Assembly: GCA_003151895.1 (NCBI GenBank)
Contig: PLYX01000114.1
Coordinates: 1 to 12,000, forward strand
Reading direction: 5' to 3'
DNA from: Solirubrobacterales bacterium
GTDB taxonomy: Bacteria; Actinomycetota; Thermoleophilia; Solirubrobacterales; Solirubrobacteraceae
Length of the DNA stretch: 12,000 nucleotides
Part shown: positions 1 through 6,354 of the stretch, in pieces
How the letters are laid out: each line of letters opens with the position of its first letter
Numbering within the stretch: position 1 is the first letter of the stretch
The notes under the pieces: generated by a model
What the model was told of the DNA's origin: nothing
What the model saw: only the letters and a program-made list of their open reading frames with translations
The model's database searches: none
Position numbers and translations under genes: made by a program

Positions 1-897
1 ATCCGCGTGCAGGACCTGCTCGACGAGAAGATCCTCAAGAAGAAGATCGTCGCCGCGATGGAGCCCAAGCGGCTCTCGCTGCGGCCGTACGAGAAGGACC
101 CCGCGCTGGACCTGCACACGATGACCGAGGAGTACCTGACCTATGGCCATCGTCTGGAGCAGCACATCGCCGACACCGCGCGGCTGATGTGGGAGCTGCT
201 CGACGGAGACCGGAAGGTGATCTTCGAGGGGGCACAGGGAGCGATGCTCGACCTCGACCACGGCACCTATCCGTTCGTGACTTCCTCCAACCCGCTGTCT
301 GGAGCGGCGTGCGTGGGGACGGGTGTAGGTCCGAAGGACATCGACGAGATATGGGGCGTGTCGAAGGCGTACACGACCCGTGTGGGGGCAGGGCCGTTCC
401 CGAGCGAGCTGCACGACGAGATGGGCGAGACGATCCGCAAGCGCGGGGGTGAGTTCGGGACGACCACCGGACGGCCGCGGCGCACGGGCTGGCTGGACCT
501 CGTGGCGCTTCGCTATGCAGCCCGGTTGAATACGCTCACGGCACTCGTGCTCACGAAGCTCGACGTGCTGTCAAGCCTCGACCGCATCCAGGTATGCACC
601 AGCTACCGTGGCGCGGAGGGAGCTGAGTTCGACGACTTCCCCTATCACCAGACGGTGCTGCACCACACGACCGCCGAGCTCACCGAGCTGCGTGGCTGGA
701 AGGAGGATCTCGGCGAGTGCCGCACACTCTCCGACCTCCCCGACGGCGCACGCGAGTACCTGCAATTCATCGAGGAGCACACCGGCGCGCCGGTGACCCT
801 GGTCGGCGTCGGACCCGGCCGCGAGCAGGTCATATGGACCGACGCGGGCCGCGCCTCGATCATCGGGCCTGGCGCGAGCACGTCCGCGGCCGCGTAG
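1..897 (+). CDS. purA: Adenylosuccinate synthetase, 3' part (5' end outside window)
   Basis: PurA joins IMP and aspartate using GTP to make adenylosuccinate, the first committed step from IMP to AMP, in the cytoplasm. The frame is open from base 1, and 298 codons remain of a family usually about 430 aa long, so roughly the first third, including the N-terminal GTP-binding loop, lies upstream. Visible family segments in order are RVQDLLDE (just after the GIGPxYxxK region), FEGAQGAMLDLDHGTYPFVT, the loop AYTTRVGAGPFPSEL, TTTGRPRRTGWLD (substrate-binding loop with its arginines), LTKLDVLSSL (guanine recognition) and GVGPGREQ near the end. A short Ala/Ser/Gly tail follows and the stop is TAG. The following genes share its strand but are separated by 273 bases, so they are probably not in its operon. 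The identification is secure; only the truncation by the window is unusual. Confidence 0.97.
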   Translation: MRVQDLLDEKILKKKIVAAMEPKRLSLRPYEKDPALDLHTMTEEYLTYGHRLEQHIADTARLMWELLDGDRKVIFEGAQGAMLDLDHGTYPFVTSSNPLSGAACVGTGVGPKDIDEIWGVSKAYTTRVGAGPFPSELHDEMGETIRKRGGEFGTTTGRPRRTGWLDLVALRYAARLNTLTALVLTKLDVLSSLDRIQVCTSYRGAEGAEFDDFPYHQTVLHHTTAELTELRGWKEDLGECRTLSDLPDGAREYLQFIEEHTGAPVTLVGVGPGREQVIWTDAGRASIIGPGASTSAAA

Positions 898-1170
898 CTC
901 AACAGTGAACCGCCAGAGACGAGCGGCGCGGATTCGAGGCGCTCGATAAGCCTGAGCACCTCGGCGTGAGAGCCCTTCCGGGTATCCGGCCCGGTGTCTG
1001 GAGGGAATCTCCGTGAGTCCCTCAGTCATGGCTCCCCACTGCAAGTGGCGACACTCACCGGGGGCTCGGCTGACGTGCGTGGCTCGGAACAGGTCGTCGG
1101 ATAGCTTCCGGTGGCGTGCGCGGCGACTATCTTGCGACGTAATCACGATTGTTTGCTAGCCTGTGGAGCC
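898..1170. other. Spacer between purA and the toxin-antitoxin pair, with foldable sequence
   Basis: I see no convincing gene here. Several complementary segments exist: CCCGGTG (990-996) with CACCGGG (1056-1062), GAGGGA (1001-1006) with TCCCTC (1018-1023), and CCACT (1036-1040) with AGTGG (1044-1048, 3-nt loop). They nest into a possible three-way junction of about 73 nt. CCGGG (978-982) can alternatively pair with CCCGG (990-994). No U-rich run follows, so a standard intrinsic terminator for purA is not evident. In GC-rich DNA such pairings are partly expected by chance. Confidence 0.3.
1132..1162 (+). promoter_or_regulatory. Possible promoter for the toxin-antitoxin pair
   Basis: TTGCGA (1132-1137) resembles a -35 box and TAGCCT (1157-1162) resembles an actinobacterial -10 box (TANNNT). 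The 19-nt spacer is longer than ideal. The -10 lies 8 nt before the ATG at 1171, so transcription could start almost at that codon and give a leaderless message, which is common in actinobacteria. The RBS-like GGAG at 1165-1168 is too close to the ATG to be a good Shine-Dalgarno, which fits a leaderless start. Autorepression by the antitoxin would be expected, but I see no clear operator palindrome. Confidence 0.3.
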
Positions 1171-1506
1171 ATGAGTCCCCTGCTCGAAGAGGCCCAACGC
1201 GTTCACGATGTCGCTGGTCTATCGGATCGGACGATCGCCGCCGCGACTGGGGCGAAGCCGAGCACCGTGCGGGGGTGGCTTGCGGGTCGCAGCGAGCCGA
1301 CGGGCGCACGCGCCGAACGGCTGATCGAGCTCGGCGAGATGATCCGACGGCTCGCCCGTGTTGTGCGGCCCGAGTCGATCGCGGTCTGGCTGAACCGGCC
1401 GATCCTCGCGTTGGACGACGAGAAGCCAATCGAGTTGATCGCCCGCGGCGAGTACCGGAGGGTCGCCAAGCTGATCGCTGAGATCGAGTACCCCGGCGTC
1501 TCCTGA
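1171..1506 (+). CDS. Xre-type antitoxin (MbcA/Xre family) of a RES-domain system
   Basis: This 111-aa protein is the expected antitoxin of the following RES toxin. Residues ~16-48 form a helix-turn-helix (GLSDRTIAAATGAKPSTVRG, then WLAGRSEP) that would bind its own promoter. Residues ~68-108 match the C-terminal toxin-binding region typical of Xre/MbcA antitoxins (formerly DUF2384): a WLNRP..AL segment, then KPIELIARGEYRRV and a final helix. Family antitoxins neutralise the toxin by covering its active-site cleft. The frame is open upstream to a GTG at 1111, but I prefer ATG 1171 because the family starts shortly before the helix-turn-helix and a possible -10 box lies just upstream. The stop TGA (1504-1506) is two bases before the toxin start, so the two are co-transcribed and probably translationally coupled. 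Confidence 0.85.
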   Translation: MSPLLEEAQRVHDVAGLSDRTIAAATGAKPSTVRGWLAGRSEPTGARAERLIELGEMIRRLARVVRPESIAVWLNRPILALDDEKPIELIARGEYRRVAKLIAEIEYPGVS

Positions 1507-1508
1507 CG

Positions 1509-2033
1509 GTGAGCCTTCTCCCCGCCCGTCCTCGCGCCATTGAGGGCACGTGGATCAGACACGTACCGCACCGAGCCAACCTGCTCGGACGCTCCAGCAC
1601 ACCATCAGATGGTCGCTGGCAGCGCGGTGGGATCATACCCGCGCTCTACTTGGCGGACACGGTGGCCACCGCGACCGCAGAGTGGTATCGCTCGCTGGCT
1701 GAGTGGGGGCTCTCGCCGCAGGATCATGTGCCCTACGACCACCATCGCTGGCGCGTGGAGCTAGAACTCGCCGATCTCAGCGATACCGAACGACTGCACG
1801 ACGTCATGCTGCGGGAGCCTCGACCGAGCCGGCAAACCTGGCCGGCCTATCAGCGTGTCGGTGAGCAGCTGTGGCGCGAGGGCTGGGCCGGCCTGATAGC
1901 TCCCAGCGCCGCGCATCCCGGGTCGCTGATCGTGTGCGTGTTCGCGAGTGCCTGGCCGCCGGCCGGGTGCACTCCCCTGGACGCCAGCACCGTCAAGAGG
2001 ATCCCGCCACCCCCGCGCGGCATGGCAACGTGA
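1509..2033 (+). CDS. RES-domain toxin (predicted NAD+-degrading enzyme)
   Basis: This 174-aa protein carries a full RES domain, named for conserved Arg, Glu and Ser. Characterised members (such as MbcT of Mycobacterium tuberculosis) destroy NAD+ and arrest growth. The Arg is R17 in WIRHVP, the Glu is E58 in TATAEWYR and the Ser is S133 in GLIAPSA. Other hallmarks are GRW (35-37), ALYLAD (45-50), and LWREGWAGL followed by PSA. All key residues are present, so it looks intact and active. The start is GTG at 1509, two bases after the antitoxin stop; no strong Shine-Dalgarno is visible, which fits translational coupling. The pair lies between core purA and the first tRNA-like repeat, a typical border position for a stabilising module. 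The exact reaction (hydrolysis or phosphorolysis) cannot be told from sequence. Confidence 0.9.
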   Translation: MSLLPARPRAIEGTWIRHVPHRANLLGRSSTPSDGRWQRGGIIPALYLADTVATATAEWYRSLAEWGLSPQDHVPYDHHRWRVELELADLSDTERLHDVMLREPRPSRQTWPAYQRVGEQLWREGWAGLIAPSAAHPGSLIVCVFASAWPPAGCTPLDASTVKRIPPPPRGMAT

Positions 2034-2088
2034 ACACAAACCCGCCGCGAGATCGTTGCTTCAGCCTCCGGGATTGCGCGCTGCAAAG

Positions 2089-2240
2089 AGAAATGGGCCG
2101 TGTTGGAATCGAACCAACAACGTTGGGCTTAAGAGGGACTCAGTCGCAGGCGTTGTCGGCTGGCCGCGGGGGCCTTGACGTGGAAATTGCCGAGGACGTG
2201 CGGCTTGGCGCACTGCGGCACAGCCAGGGCATCGCACACC
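2089..2240 (-). repeat. Repeat copy C: 3' half of a tRNA-Lys(CTT)-like gene plus arm
   Basis: Read on the - strand, 2135 down to 2094 is the 3' half of a tRNA in canonical register. The anticodon loop CTCTTAA (2129-2135) carries anticodon CTT (Lys). The 3' anticodon stem GCCCA is at 2124-2128 and a 5-nt variable loop at 2119-2123. A perfect T-arm GTTGG-TTCGATT-CCAAC is at 2102-2118. The acceptor 3' strand ACGGCCC is at 2095-2101, with discriminator A at 2094 and no encoded CCA. No 5' half (D-arm, acceptor 5' strand) is present. Beyond 2135 the sequence still follows copies A and B: CAGG occurs exactly 12 nt on in all three, and 2205-2222 matches copy A at 14 of 18 positions. This arm is the most diverged of the three. 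The best reading is a displaced tRNA 3' end at an attachment-site junction; a tRNA-derived dispersed repeat is the alternative. Confidence 0.65.
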
Positions 2241-2261
2241 ACCAAGGCCACAAAGAGGGTG

Positions 2262-2633
2262 CTATTTCTTCCTCTGACCATGAGCCTTCTGCTGAACGAG
2301 TTGCACATTCGCGCTGTGCGTTTGCGACGGTGTGGGGGAATACTTCAGGGTCGTCAGAGTGGCGTTCAGTCGCCCGTGGTCCGCCCCGAGCAGCGCCCTC
2401 CCGCCGGCGTTGAGCGTGAGCTTGACGGTGACGGTCCTGCCTGCCGGGATCGAGAAGCTGGCCGTCCCGATGGTCGTCAGCTTGGATCGCTTCTTCTTGC
2501 CCTTGCCCTTCGTCTTGCCCGTAAGGGTCAGCTTGCCGCGACACGTGCCGGTGCCCGTGCAGGTTAGCTTGACCGTCGCCACACCGCGGCCGGTTGTCGT
2601 GATGTGTGTGCCGGCAAGCGACACGCTGGCGGT
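2262..2633 (-). repeat. 3' gene module shared by the two surface genes, copy 1
   Basis: The last 123 codons plus stop (TAG) match those of the gene at 7111-11565 with a one-codon gap, and about 80% of residues are the same. At DNA level 2371-2458 is identical to 7220-7307, and over 2371-2477 there is one difference in 107 bases. The encoded module runs from ASVSL, through THITTTG, VATVKLTCTGT, a basic linker, and FSIPAGRTVTVKLTLNAGGR, to a Lys-rich end. Such local near-identity between otherwise unlike genes indicates recent gene conversion or module exchange. Confidence 0.85.
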
Positions 2634-5186
2634 GCTGGAGGACACACCGCTTCCTTCTGGTATCGAGGCCGGGGAAGGGACCTGCGGTGACGCGCATGAC
2701 GAAGACGACACGCCCAGCGGATCGGCGGATACCGGGACGGAGCTGCCCTGCGTGCTGGTGATCGTGCCCGTGATCGTGGACGATTCGCAGCCCTCCGGGT
2801 TGATCTTGAACTCGCCCCGATCGAGTTGCAGGACGAGCGCTTTCAACTGCAGCGGGACGCCGTCCACGATCCTCGGCAGCTGATCGCTTGCGATGATCAT
2901 CCGCCCGGTCTGAGGATCGATCTGCTCGCCGGCGCGCACGATCATCGTGCCCAGCTCAAACGGGCCGGGATTGACCGGCAGGACGATCGATAGGCCCTGC
3001 GAGGAGCCGCGGTAGGGGCCGGTCAGGTAGACATCGCCGCTCAGGTAGGACGGATCGGCGCCCAGACCGGCCTCCGCCGCGACGGTGCCGATCTCGCTGG
3101 CCGTGGGGCACGTGCCTTCTGACGCCTGCGGTTCGCCGCACGGCGGTACGCCCGCGAACATCTGCGCGACGGCCGGCGGGGCCTGGATCGCGATCGTGCC
3201 CAGTTCTGCTTCCTGATCGGCGCGCGAGACGAGCAGCGTCAGCGAGTCATACACGTCCGCTTCGCCCGCCGTCGTGCTGCTCGCCTGGAAGGTCGGGCTG
3301 AACGGCTGTGAAGCAGAGCACGGCGTGCCGTTCGGACCCGAGTCGAGCTCAAAGGCGCTGGACGCCATGACGCCGGCGTTCCCACTCCACGGCGTCAATT
3401 CGCTCGTGCTCGTCGCCAGGCCACACGTGGATGGGGTGCTCAGCAGCGCCCTTGCGCCCCCGAAGAAGTGCAGTTCCAACCCGCTGATCGGGAGCTGCGG
3501 CAGTTCGCGCAAGACGATCGTGAGCTGACCCGTGAACTGGTTGGCGTCGATCTGGCCCGCGAACTTGATCGAAACCCCCGCCAGGGGGTCTTCCGCGACG
3601 ACGTACATAGCGAGAGGTGAACCGAACGGGTTTTCGCTCTGCGCCGCCAGATAGACCGCGCCCTCCAGTGGATTGACCAACAGCGGCGTCCGGATCGCGA
3701 CCTGCCCAACCTTCGAAGCAGCCGGGCACGTCACCGCCGCCGGCGAGCCCAGCCCGACCTCCGCTTCCGTGCATACCTGCAGCCCATCTGCCGCCGAGAG
3801 CGAGATGCCTGCGCCTTCCGGCAGCGTCACGGCCGCGTCCCTGAGATCGGCGCTCGCCAATCCCTCCGGGTCTTCGGGCTGAGGGATATGCAGATCCACC
3901 TCATACCCGGAGGGCTCGTCAGCCTCGCTGACATCGGGAGCAACCGTGAGAGAGGAATCGAACTGGAGCTCGTTACAGCCCGTCAACGCGGGCGTCATAG
4001 AGGAAGCTTCGGCGAACACGCCCGGCGCCGTCCACGAGTCGGCCGACAGCGTGCTGTCCGGCAAAGCGCCGCCGCACGCGCCGGCGCTCGTCAGGAACCG
4101 CGCCATCGGCCCGCCCGAGCTACCGAAGGAAGGGGCTCCTCCGGCGATGACGTGGTCGGGTCCGGGACCGGAGCCGTCGTAGGCTCCCGGAACGCCCCAC
4201 AGCGTCAGCGTCAGCGAGATCAGCGCATCGACCTCGGTGAGATCGTTCGCCGCCACACGCAGCCCGTAATCGCCGTCCGAGCGAATCCGAAGGCCGAGCC
4301 TCACGGGGCCGCTCGGCAAGGTCAATGCCAATGCCCCGGGTTCGCCCCGAGATGGGACGGTGTTGTACACAAGGCTCGAATATGGTGCCGGCGCACCGCC
4401 GACGCCAGATCTGCTCGACGTGAACGCGACCCCGACCGCCGCACTCGCTGGACAGGTATCCTCCTCGGCCTCGCTCACGCTGCACCGCGGAACGGCGGTG
4501 GGGTTCGTGACAAAGCCCGGCGGCAGGTTTAGCGCCACTTCCTTCGCGTCCACCGCCGGGACGATTTCGCCACTACTCACGACCTGATTGAACGTGAATC
4601 CGGTGGTCAGGTTCACATTCGCGCCTGCCTGGGTACCTGACCACGTCGCCGCAAAATCAGAGATCCCGAACCCCGCCCCCGCGGAGCTGATGGTCGTCGG
4701 ATCTCTGATGTTCGCGCCGTCTGCCGCGCCTCCACCGGTCACCGTCGCGGAGTTGACCATCGAAGACGCAATCCCAGGGCTCACCTTCACCCGAATCTCG
4801 ATCTGCAGCACATCTCCGGGAGCCATTTCGAACCCTTCGTAGCTGCAACCCAGCCTCGGCGTCAAGCTGCACGACAAGGTCTGCCCGTTCCCAAGATCCT
4901 CGCCGGAGATGCCGCTCGCCACCAGCCCGCTCGGCAGCGTGTCCACGACTTCGATCGGGCTCCCTCCCGTCATCGATCCGTCACCGGTATCGATGACCGT
5001 CAGCACATACGTGTCATCGCCCGTTTCATCGCCCGCCACAAAGTTCGTAGGGGACGAGGCCGAGCCGATCGCCCACATCGGCCCATCCGCATACGCGGGC
5101 GCCGCCCCGGCGGCCGCCACCCCAAACATGAGCAGCACACCGATCGCTGCCAGCCAACCGCGACTCAACCGTCTCAGATCCGCCAC
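2262..5186 (-). CDS. Large secreted surface protein, DUF11-like start, three internal repeats, shared C-terminal module
   Basis: This 974-aa protein has a clear signal peptide: a basic start, a hydrophobic stretch at ~11-27 and a cleavage site after AYA (residue 33). Residues ~34-165 resemble a DUF11-type beta-sandwich (VVDTLPSGL, then VNSATVTG). Three diverged repeats follow at ~215-375, ~450-590 and ~664-802. Each has a VxLPxG-like strand, a cysteine, then CPxxSxVG, and ends near a GG-R-LL....CG segment. Residues ~852-974 are the Ig-like module with a Lys-rich tail shared with the 7111-11565 protein. There is no LPXTG or C-terminal membrane segment, so it is either released or held non-covalently. 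The GTG start at 5186 follows GAGGTGG with proper spacing; a nearer ATG at 5199 is out of frame. The specific function is unknown; an adhesive or cell-envelope role is inferred. Confidence 0.88.
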   Translation of the reverse strand: MADLRRLSRGWLAAIGVLLMFGVAAAGAAPAYADGPMWAIGSASSPTNFVAGDETGDDTYVLTVIDTGDGSMTGGSPIEVVDTLPSGLVASGISGEDLGNGQTLSCSLTPRLGCSYEGFEMAPGDVLQIEIRVKVSPGIASSMVNSATVTGGGAADGANIRDPTTISSAGAGFGISDFAATWSGTQAGANVNLTTGFTFNQVVSSGEIVPAVDAKEVALNLPPGFVTNPTAVPRCSVSEAEEDTCPASAAVGVAFTSSRSGVGGAPAPYSSLVYNTVPSRGEPGALALTLPSGPVRLGLRIRSDGDYGLRVAANDLTEVDALISLTLTLWGVPGAYDGSGPGPDHVIAGGAPSFGSSGGPMARFLTSAGACGGALPDSTLSADSWTAPGVFAEASSMTPALTGCNELQFDSSLTVAPDVSEADEPSGYEVDLHIPQPEDPEGLASADLRDAAVTLPEGAGISLSAADGLQVCTEAEVGLGSPAAVTCPAASKVGQVAIRTPLLVNPLEGAVYLAAQSENPFGSPLAMYVVAEDPLAGVSIKFAGQIDANQFTGQLTIVLRELPQLPISGLELHFFGGARALLSTPSTCGLATSTSELTPWSGNAGVMASSAFELDSGPNGTPCSASQPFSPTFQASSTTAGEADVYDSLTLLVSRADQEAELGTIAIQAPPAVAQMFAGVPPCGEPQASEGTCPTASEIGTVAAEAGLGADPSYLSGDVYLTGPYRGSSQGLSIVLPVNPGPFELGTMIVRAGEQIDPQTGRMIIASDQLPRIVDGVPLQLKALVLQLDRGEFKINPEGCESSTITGTITSTQGSSVPVSADPLGVSSSSCASPQVPSPASIPEGSGVSSSTASVSLAGTHITTTGRGVATVKLTCTGTGTCRGKLTLTGKTKGKGKKKRSKLTTIGTASFSIPAGRTVTVKLTLNAGGRALLGADHGRLNATLTTLKYSPTPSQTHSANVQLVQQKAHGQRKK

Positions 5187-5250
5187 CGCGCCACCTCATG
5201 TCGCCTGCCGACGATCGTCGCGGAAGATACCAGATACCAGGATTTCTGCA
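5187..5250 (-). promoter_or_regulatory. Upstream block of the 974-aa surface gene, shared with the second surface gene
   Basis: On the - strand this holds the Shine-Dalgarno GAGGTGG (5191-5197) and a perfect 12-bp palindrome CGACGATCGTCG (5209-5220). Further upstream are two TATCT units (GGTATCTGGTATCTT) in an AT-richer stretch. The same order (TATCT.GTAT, then a CGACGA/TCGTCG inverted repeat, GGCAG, Shine-Dalgarno, start) occurs before the gene starting at 11565. The inverted repeat could be a regulator site and the TATCT stretch a -10 region; neither is proven by sequence alone. Confidence 0.5.
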
Positions 5251-5274
5251 CCGCCCGGTGCCCTGAGACACAAC

Positions 5275-5450
5275 AGAAATGGGCCGTGTAGGAGTGGGCC
5301 GTGTTGGAATCAAACCAACAACCCTGGGCTTGAGAGTCACTCCCTTTCAGGTTGTTTTGGCTTGGTTCAGCCATTTCCAGCCTCATAACATGTCCCGAGG
5401 AGACCTCAGATTTGCGCAGTTCGGGACATGGTTTGGGACACGGTTTCGCC
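5275..5450 (-). repeat. Repeat copy A: tRNA-Lys-like 3' half plus arm, with a duplicated acceptor end
   Basis: The tRNA-like core (- strand) occupies 5336 down to 5295: loop CTCTCAA (5330-5336, anticodon now CTC), GCCCA, a 5-nt variable loop, a T-arm at 5303-5319 whose loop reads TTTGATT (invariant C56 lost), and ACGGCCC. It is therefore a decayed copy. A 15-bp tandem duplication (5281-5295 and 5296-5310, 13 of 15 equal) doubles the acceptor end. The outer unit carries the flank of copy C (agaaatgggccgtgt, 5275-5289) and the inner one the flank of copy B, as at a recombination junction. The arm contains a perfect inverted repeat CATGTCCCGA (5389-5398) / TCGGGACATG (5421-5430), a 24-base block (5406-5429) identical to copy B, and two tandem 12-mers (5420-5443). 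The rest, 5451-5586, shows nothing recognisable. Confidence 0.75.
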
Positions 5451-5586
5451 CGGCGATCCACCGTCGGCGAAAGCGACGTCACGAGCAACCGTCGTGGGGC
5501 CCTCAACAGATGGCTGGGTATCAGCCGGCAGGCGCTCGCCTAATCGACGATCCAGGCTATCTTCCTCTGGCTGCGCTATGTGGGAA

Positions 5587-5601
5587 CGCTCAGACTGAGC
5601 G
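5587..5601 (-). terminator. Possible terminator hairpin after the DUF1828 gene
   Basis: CGCTCAG-A-CTGAGCG is a perfect 7+7 inverted repeat beginning 3 nt after the TAG stop of the gene at 5605-6354. It can fold as a 5-bp stem with a 5-nt loop. Only TT follows, so it would be a weak intrinsic terminator; it could also be a protein-binding palindrome. Confidence 0.35.
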
Positions 5602-5604
5602 CTG

Positions 5605-6354
5605 CTAGCGAGATGCGATCTCGCTGAGCCAGAGGTCGTGCTGCCGCCACGACGCGACATCGGCGACTTGGCTCAACAGGTTTGACACGTCCGGGCCTAG
5701 ATCGGCCTCTCGGTCATCTAGGACAGCCATCAGGCGGTAACCGTTGACCTTGCTCAAGTCCCCGAACTCGACGTAGACGGCGGTCGCGACGTTCCACGGC
5801 CGCTCGCCGCCGATTGGCTCGATGACAGTCTCCGTATCCGGCACGAACAAGGTCGCTGTGTAGGGATGGCCCGAGGCGCCCTCGAACTTGCGCTCCGCTT
5901 CGACCTCGATCTCGTGCTGGTGGAGCTTGCTCGTGATGACATCGACGAACTCCATCTCCTTCGGCCGCTGTCGTCGCAGGTACGTGGCAGCCTCGGCCAC
6001 GCCGGCGGCGGCGCAAGCGATGCGCTGACAGGCGTCGGCGACGTCCGCGTCGCCCTCGACGGTCGTGGTGAGCTCGCCTCCCTCGAACACGGCGCCAAAG
6101 CGCCGTGCGATCTCCGCTGCCGGGCTGCCGATCGCCTTAGCTCCCACCTGGCCCACGAGCGTCGCGTCAGCAGCCCCTCCGTCGGAGACGACGAACCGGC
6201 CATCGGCGGACTGATCGACCAGGACAACGACACCATCGCCGTCGGGGTACTCAAATGGCGTCAGGATTCGCAAGCGACCGTTCTCGCAGCGCGCATCCAC
6301 CTCGCTGCCGAGGAGATCGCGAAGTTGCTGGGCTATGTCGGACTCGGCGATCAT
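5605..6354 (-). CDS. DUF1828-domain protein, probably with a DUF1829-like C-terminal part
   Basis: This 249-aa soluble protein has no signal peptide or membrane segment. Its N-terminal half (~30-118) shows the DUF1828 pattern: LTPFEYPDGDGVVVLVDQ, then GRFVVSDGG (52-60), then a helical part. The C-terminal half (~135-245) begins FVDVITSKL and contains FEGASGHPY (157-165) and VLDDR (211-215), reminiscent of DUF1829. The biochemical role of this family is not established to my knowledge; members often lie in mobile or defence-rich regions. The ATG at 6354 overlaps the stop of the upstream frame as ATGA, indicating translational coupling and a shared operon; no good Shine-Dalgarno lies near. A palindrome just after the stop may end the transcript. 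The operon sits between repeat copy A and the protease gene, on the same strand as both surface genes. Confidence 0.8.
   Translation of the reverse strand: MIAESDIAQQLRDLLGSEVDARCENGRLRILTPFEYPDGDGVVVLVDQSADGRFVVSDGGAADATLVGQVGAKAIGSPAAEIARRFGAVFEGGELTTTVEGDADVADACQRIACAAAGVAEAATYLRRQRPKEMEFVDVITSKLHQHEIEVEAERKFEGASGHPYTATLFVPDTETVIEPIGGERPWNVATAVYVEFGDLSKVNGYRLMAVLDDREADLGPDVSNLLSQVADVASWRQHDLWLSEIASR

Noticed and set aside
960..1080. Cobalamin riboswitch (GAGGGAA...GTGAGTCC...CCACTG resembles parts of the core)
   Set aside because: There is no B12 box (AGCCAGGAGACCTGCC type), the conserved core is incomplete, and the downstream gene is a toxin-antitoxin pair with no B12 link.
571..1146. 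191-aa - strand open frame over the purA end and spacer
   Set aside because: It is Arg/Ala-rich with no recognisable features and mostly mirrors purA; a shadow of GC-rich coding DNA.
2091..2178. Small + strand frames beginning with or containing GRVGIEPTT-like peptides (also near 5279-5388 and 11698-11990)
   Set aside because: They are the antisense translation of the tRNA-like T-arm and anticodon loop. Such peptides are well-known spurious predictions beside tRNA genes.
2262..2300. Sortase (LPXTG) anchoring of the surface proteins
   Set aside because: Neither protein has an LPXTG-like motif followed by a hydrophobic segment; both end in a Lys-rich hydrophilic tail.
3888..4532. 214-aa + strand open frame inside the 974-aa surface gene
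   Set aside because: It lies fully within a well-supported gene on the other strand and has the low-complexity Arg/Gly/Ala content of a shadow.
5420..5443. CRISPR array from the GGGACA repeats
   Set aside because: Only two 12-bp units, directly adjacent with no spacers, and no cas genes in the window.
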